Source: an uncultured Xanthobacteraceae bacterium
GTDB lineage: Bacteria > Pseudomonadota > Alphaproteobacteria > Rhizobiales > Xanthobacteraceae
Direction of reading: 5' to 3'
Assembly (NCBI GenBank): GCA_955652195.1
Contig: CATPBC010000351.1
Coordinates: 1 to 7,472 of the forward strand
Length of the DNA: 7,472 nucleotides
Part shown: positions 5,557-7,472 of the stretch, piece after piece
Numbering within the stretch: the stretch's first letter is position 1
Layout: every line of letters begins with the position of its first letter
The notes under the pieces: generated by a model
Database searches by the model: none
What the model saw: only the letters and a program-made list of their open reading frames with translations
Told to the model about the DNA's origin: nothing
Position numbers and translations under genes: made by a program

Positions 5557-6443
5557 CACGCGCTCCGTCCGAACAGTCCCGCCGGGCGGATCAGCAGCAC
5601 GATAATCATGATCACGAAGATCACCGTGTTTGACGCCTCCGGGAAGAACACTTTGGTCAGCCCCTCAACAATGCCGAGCGCAAAGCCGGTGACGATCGCG
5701 CCCATGATCGAACCCATGCCGCCGATCACCACCACCGCGAACACCACGATGATGATATCCGAGCCCATCTGCGGCGAGACATTATAGATTGGCGCCGCCA
5801 TCACGCCGGCCAGCCCGGCGAGGCCGACGCCGAAGCCGTAAGTCAGCGTCACCATGCGCGGCACATTAATGCCGAAGGCGCGGACCAGCGCCGGATTTTC
5901 GGTGGCAGCGCGCAAATACGAGCCGAGCCGCGTGCGCTCGATTCCGTACCAGGTGCCGATACAAACGAACAGCGAGAAGGCGATCACCCAGGCGCGGTAA
6001 TTGGGAAGAAACATGAAGCCGAGATTGCGGCCGCCTTGCAGCGATTCCGGCACGCCATAGGGCTGACCGGACGAGCCGTAATAATTACGGAACAGGCCTT
6101 CGATGATCAGCGCCAAGCCGAAGGTGAGGATCAGCCCATACAGATGGTCGAGCTTCTGCAAGCGCTTCAAGAACAGCCATTCGATGACGACCCCGGTAGC
6201 GCCAACCACAATCGGCACGATGATCAGCGCCGGCCAATAACCGATGCCGGTATAGCGCAAGAGGATGAAGGCGGCGAACGCGCCCATCATGTACTGCGCG
6301 CCGTGGCTGAAATTGATGATATTGAGCATGCCGAAAATGACGGCAAGGCCGAGGCTCAATAGCGCATAAAACGAACCGTTGATCAGGCCGAGCAACAGCT
6401 GGCCGAACAGAGCCTGCGACGGAACGCCGAAGATTTCGAGCAT
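5556..6443 (-). CDS. livH: Branched-chain amino acid-type ABC transporter permease LivH
   Basis: A 295-residue inner-membrane permease, partner of LivM. It has the LivH N-terminal signature GLINGSFYALLSLGLAVIFG followed by MLNIINFSHG (19-48). Also visible are LTFGLALIIEGLFRNYYG (106-123) and the cytoplasmic coupling loop LRAATENPALVRAFGIN (177 onward). Near the C-terminus are VVVIGGMGSIMGAIVTGF and LIRPAGLFG. I chose the ATG at 6443 (MLEIFGVPSQ). The open frame extends 16 codons further to a TTG at 6491, but those codons run through the terminator-like hairpin at 6461-6489 and do not resemble the family. The Shine-Dalgarno of the ATG is poor, so translation may be weak. The gene lies 54 bp after the binding-protein stop and joins livM at TGATG. 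Confidence 0.92.
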   Translation of the reverse strand: MLEIFGVPSQALFGQLLLGLINGSFYALLSLGLAVIFGMLNIINFSHGAQYMMGAFAAFILLRYTGIGYWPALIIVPIVVGATGVVIEWLFLKRLQKLDHLYGLILTFGLALIIEGLFRNYYGSSGQPYGVPESLQGGRNLGFMFLPNYRAWVIAFSLFVCIGTWYGIERTRLGSYLRAATENPALVRAFGINVPRMVTLTYGFGVGLAGLAGVMAAPIYNVSPQMGSDIIIVVFAVVVIGGMGSIMGAIVTGFALGIVEGLTKVFFPEASNTVIFVIMIIVLLIRPAGLFGRSA

Positions 6444-6455
6444 GAGAAGCGAATG

Positions 6456-6489
6456 AAAAAGCCTCTCCCCGCGCAGGGCGGGGAGAGGC
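6456..6489 (-). terminator. Intrinsic terminator-like hairpin between the binding protein and livH
   Basis: GCCTCTCCCCGC (6461-6472) and GCGGGGAGAGGC (6478-6489) form a perfect 12-bp stem with a 5-nt loop. On the minus strand it is followed at once by TTTTT (complement of 6456-6460). It starts 8 nt after the binding-protein stop and ends 12 nt before the livH ATG. This fits partial termination that keeps the binding protein in excess over the permeases, or protection of its mRNA 3' end. Very similar GGGGAGAG hairpins are widespread in Rhizobiales, so it may also be a copy of a repeat family. Confidence 0.75.
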
Positions 6490-6497
6490 AAGAGATG

Positions 6498-7472
6498 TTA
6501 GTTGGTGACCATCGGGCAATTGCCGTCCTTGATCGGACGGAATGCCTCTTCCGCCGAAATAGTGGCGCGGACAGTGTAAACGTCGCCCGGATATTTCGAC
6601 TCTTCAGGCTTCTTGACCTGGAGCAGATAGGCGGGATGGATCTTGCGGCCGTCGGCGCGGATATAGCCTTTGCCGAACAACGAATCGTCGGTCGGCAGGG
6701 CTTTCATCTGGGCCACGACGGCTTTGCCGTCGGCGGCGCTTTTGAGCGCGGCCACCGCTTTGAGATAATGCAAGGTCTCCGCATAGACGCCGGCCACCAC
6801 CATCGACGGGAATTTTCCGGCCCGCTCGGCCTGCCAGCGCTTGGTCCAGGCGCGATTGGCGTCGTTCATATCCCAGTACCAGGTCTCGGTCAGGACCAGC
6901 CCCTGCGCGGTCTTCAGCCCGAGCGCATTGACGTCGGTGACGAAGACCAGGAGCCCGGCAAATTGCTGCCCGCCGGCCGCGATGCCGAACTCGGCGCCCT
7001 GCTTGATGGCGTTGATGGTATCGCCGCCGGCATTGGCGAGCCCAATGACTTTTGCCTTGGATGCTTGCGCCTGGAGCAGGAACGAAGAGAAGTCCTGCGT
7101 GTTCAGCGGATGCTTCACGGCGCCGAGCACTTTGCCGCCAGCGGCCGTGACCGCGGCCGCGGTATCGCGTTCGAGCGCGTGACCGAACGCATAATCGGAA
7201 GTTAAGAAGAACCAGGTGTCGCCGCCGGTCTTCACCAGCGCCTTGCCGGTTCCGTTGGCAAGCATCCAAGTGTCGTAGGTCCAATGCACCGTATTGGGCG
7301 AGCATTTTGGCCCGGTCAGATCGGAACTCGCCGCGCCAGACACGAGGAACACTTTGTTCTTCTCGCGTGCGATATCGGTGACCGCCAGCGCCACGCTCGA
7401 TGTCGGCACGTCAACGACGACGTCGACGCCTTCAGCGTCGTACCATTGCCGCACAATACTGGCGCCGATGTC
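6498..7472 (-). CDS. ABC transporter periplasmic substrate-binding protein (Liv/HAAT type), 5'-truncated
   Basis: The visible 324 residues are the C-terminal part of a type I periplasmic binding protein (LivK-like, PBP1 fold), usually about 400 residues. The frame is open to the window edge and reads DIGASIVRQWYDAEGVDVVVDVPTSSVALAV across it, so the GTG at 7454 is not the start; the signal peptide and N-terminus lie outside. Visible: KVFLVSGAASSDLTGPKCSPNTVHWTYDTWMLAN with the LVSGAASSDLTG lobe-1 segment, FLTSDYAFGHALERD, a hinge region around VIGLANAGGDTINAIKQ, and ETWYWDMNDANRAWTKRW. The ending EEAFRPIKDGNCPMVTN matches the usual end of this family. The Cys in GPKCSP and the Cys near the C-terminus may form a disulfide. 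It would capture an amino acid or similar small molecule in the periplasm and deliver it to LivH/LivM. The substrate cannot be told without the N-terminal lobe, and the family is very large in Rhizobiales. Confidence 0.92.
   Translation of the reverse strand, partial: DIGASIVRQWYDAEGVDVVVDVPTSSVALAVTDIAREKNKVFLVSGAASSDLTGPKCSPNTVHWTYDTWMLANGTGKALVKTGGDTWFFLTSDYAFGHALERDTAAAVTAAGGKVLGAVKHPLNTQDFSSFLLQAQASKAKVIGLANAGGDTINAIKQGAEFGIAAGGQQFAGLLVFVTDVNALGLKTAQGLVLTETWYWDMNDANRAWTKRWQAERAGKFPSMVVAGVYAETLHYLKAVAALKSAADGKAVVAQMKALPTDDSLFGKGYIRADGRKIHPAYLLQVKKPEESKYPGDVYTVRATISAEEAFRPIKDGNCPMVTN

Noticed and set aside
6453..7205. 250-codon open frame on the plus strand opposite the binding protein
   Set aside because: It is the antisense shadow of a GC-rich gene; its start falls in the terminator hairpin region, and the opposite strand has a clear family match.

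Overview
The window reads as chromosomal DNA of a high-GC alphaproteobacterium, most likely a Rhizobiales member of the Bradyrhizobium/Rhodopseudomonas/Xanthobacteraceae type. The reasons are the GC-rich third positions, the style of the Liv-type ABC transporter, the Rhizobium etli-type zinc asparaginase, a short protein resembling a family confined to that group, and GC-rich palindromic intergenic repeats. This placement is inferred from recognised families and was not tested by a search. I see no plasmid, phage, IS, CRISPR, rRNA or tRNA signal.

Left part (1-3249): the 3' end of a pyroglutamyl-peptidase gene (plus strand) runs 140 bp into the 3' end of a convergent R. etli-type L-asparaginase gene (minus). 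An 82-bp divergent gap, holding a good plus-strand sigma70-like promoter, separates the asparaginase from a family 2 glycosyltransferase of the TIGR04283 type (plus). The glycosyltransferase overlaps by 30 bp the 3' end of a convergent YqjM-like ene-reductase (Old Yellow Enzyme family, minus).

Middle (3250-4094): a short protein of unknown function (minus) has a perfect 9-bp hairpin directly in front of its start. Beyond it is about 335 bp of non-coding DNA. That stretch holds an AT-rich segment with an 8-bp direct repeat and then a mosaic of GC-rich inverted repeats with several mutually exclusive pairings.

Right part (4095-7472): a minus-strand transport operon, read from right to left. 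It contains a 5'-truncated periplasmic amino-acid-type binding protein, an intercistronic terminator-like hairpin, livH, livM (stop and start fused as TGATG) and a RidA/YjgF-family gene with a strong Shine-Dalgarno. The ATPase genes (livG/livF) are not downstream, so they must lie upstream of the binding protein or elsewhere. The binding protein delivers substrate, LivH/LivM form the membrane channel, and the RidA protein would deal with reactive imine/enamine intermediates of amino-acid catabolism. The substrate cannot be read from the sequence.

I found no convincing new multi-gene system here. The items most worth a second look are the palindromic mosaic at 3883-4074, the antisense C-terminal extension of the peptidase, the hairpin between the binding protein and livH, and the RidA gene carried in a liv operon.
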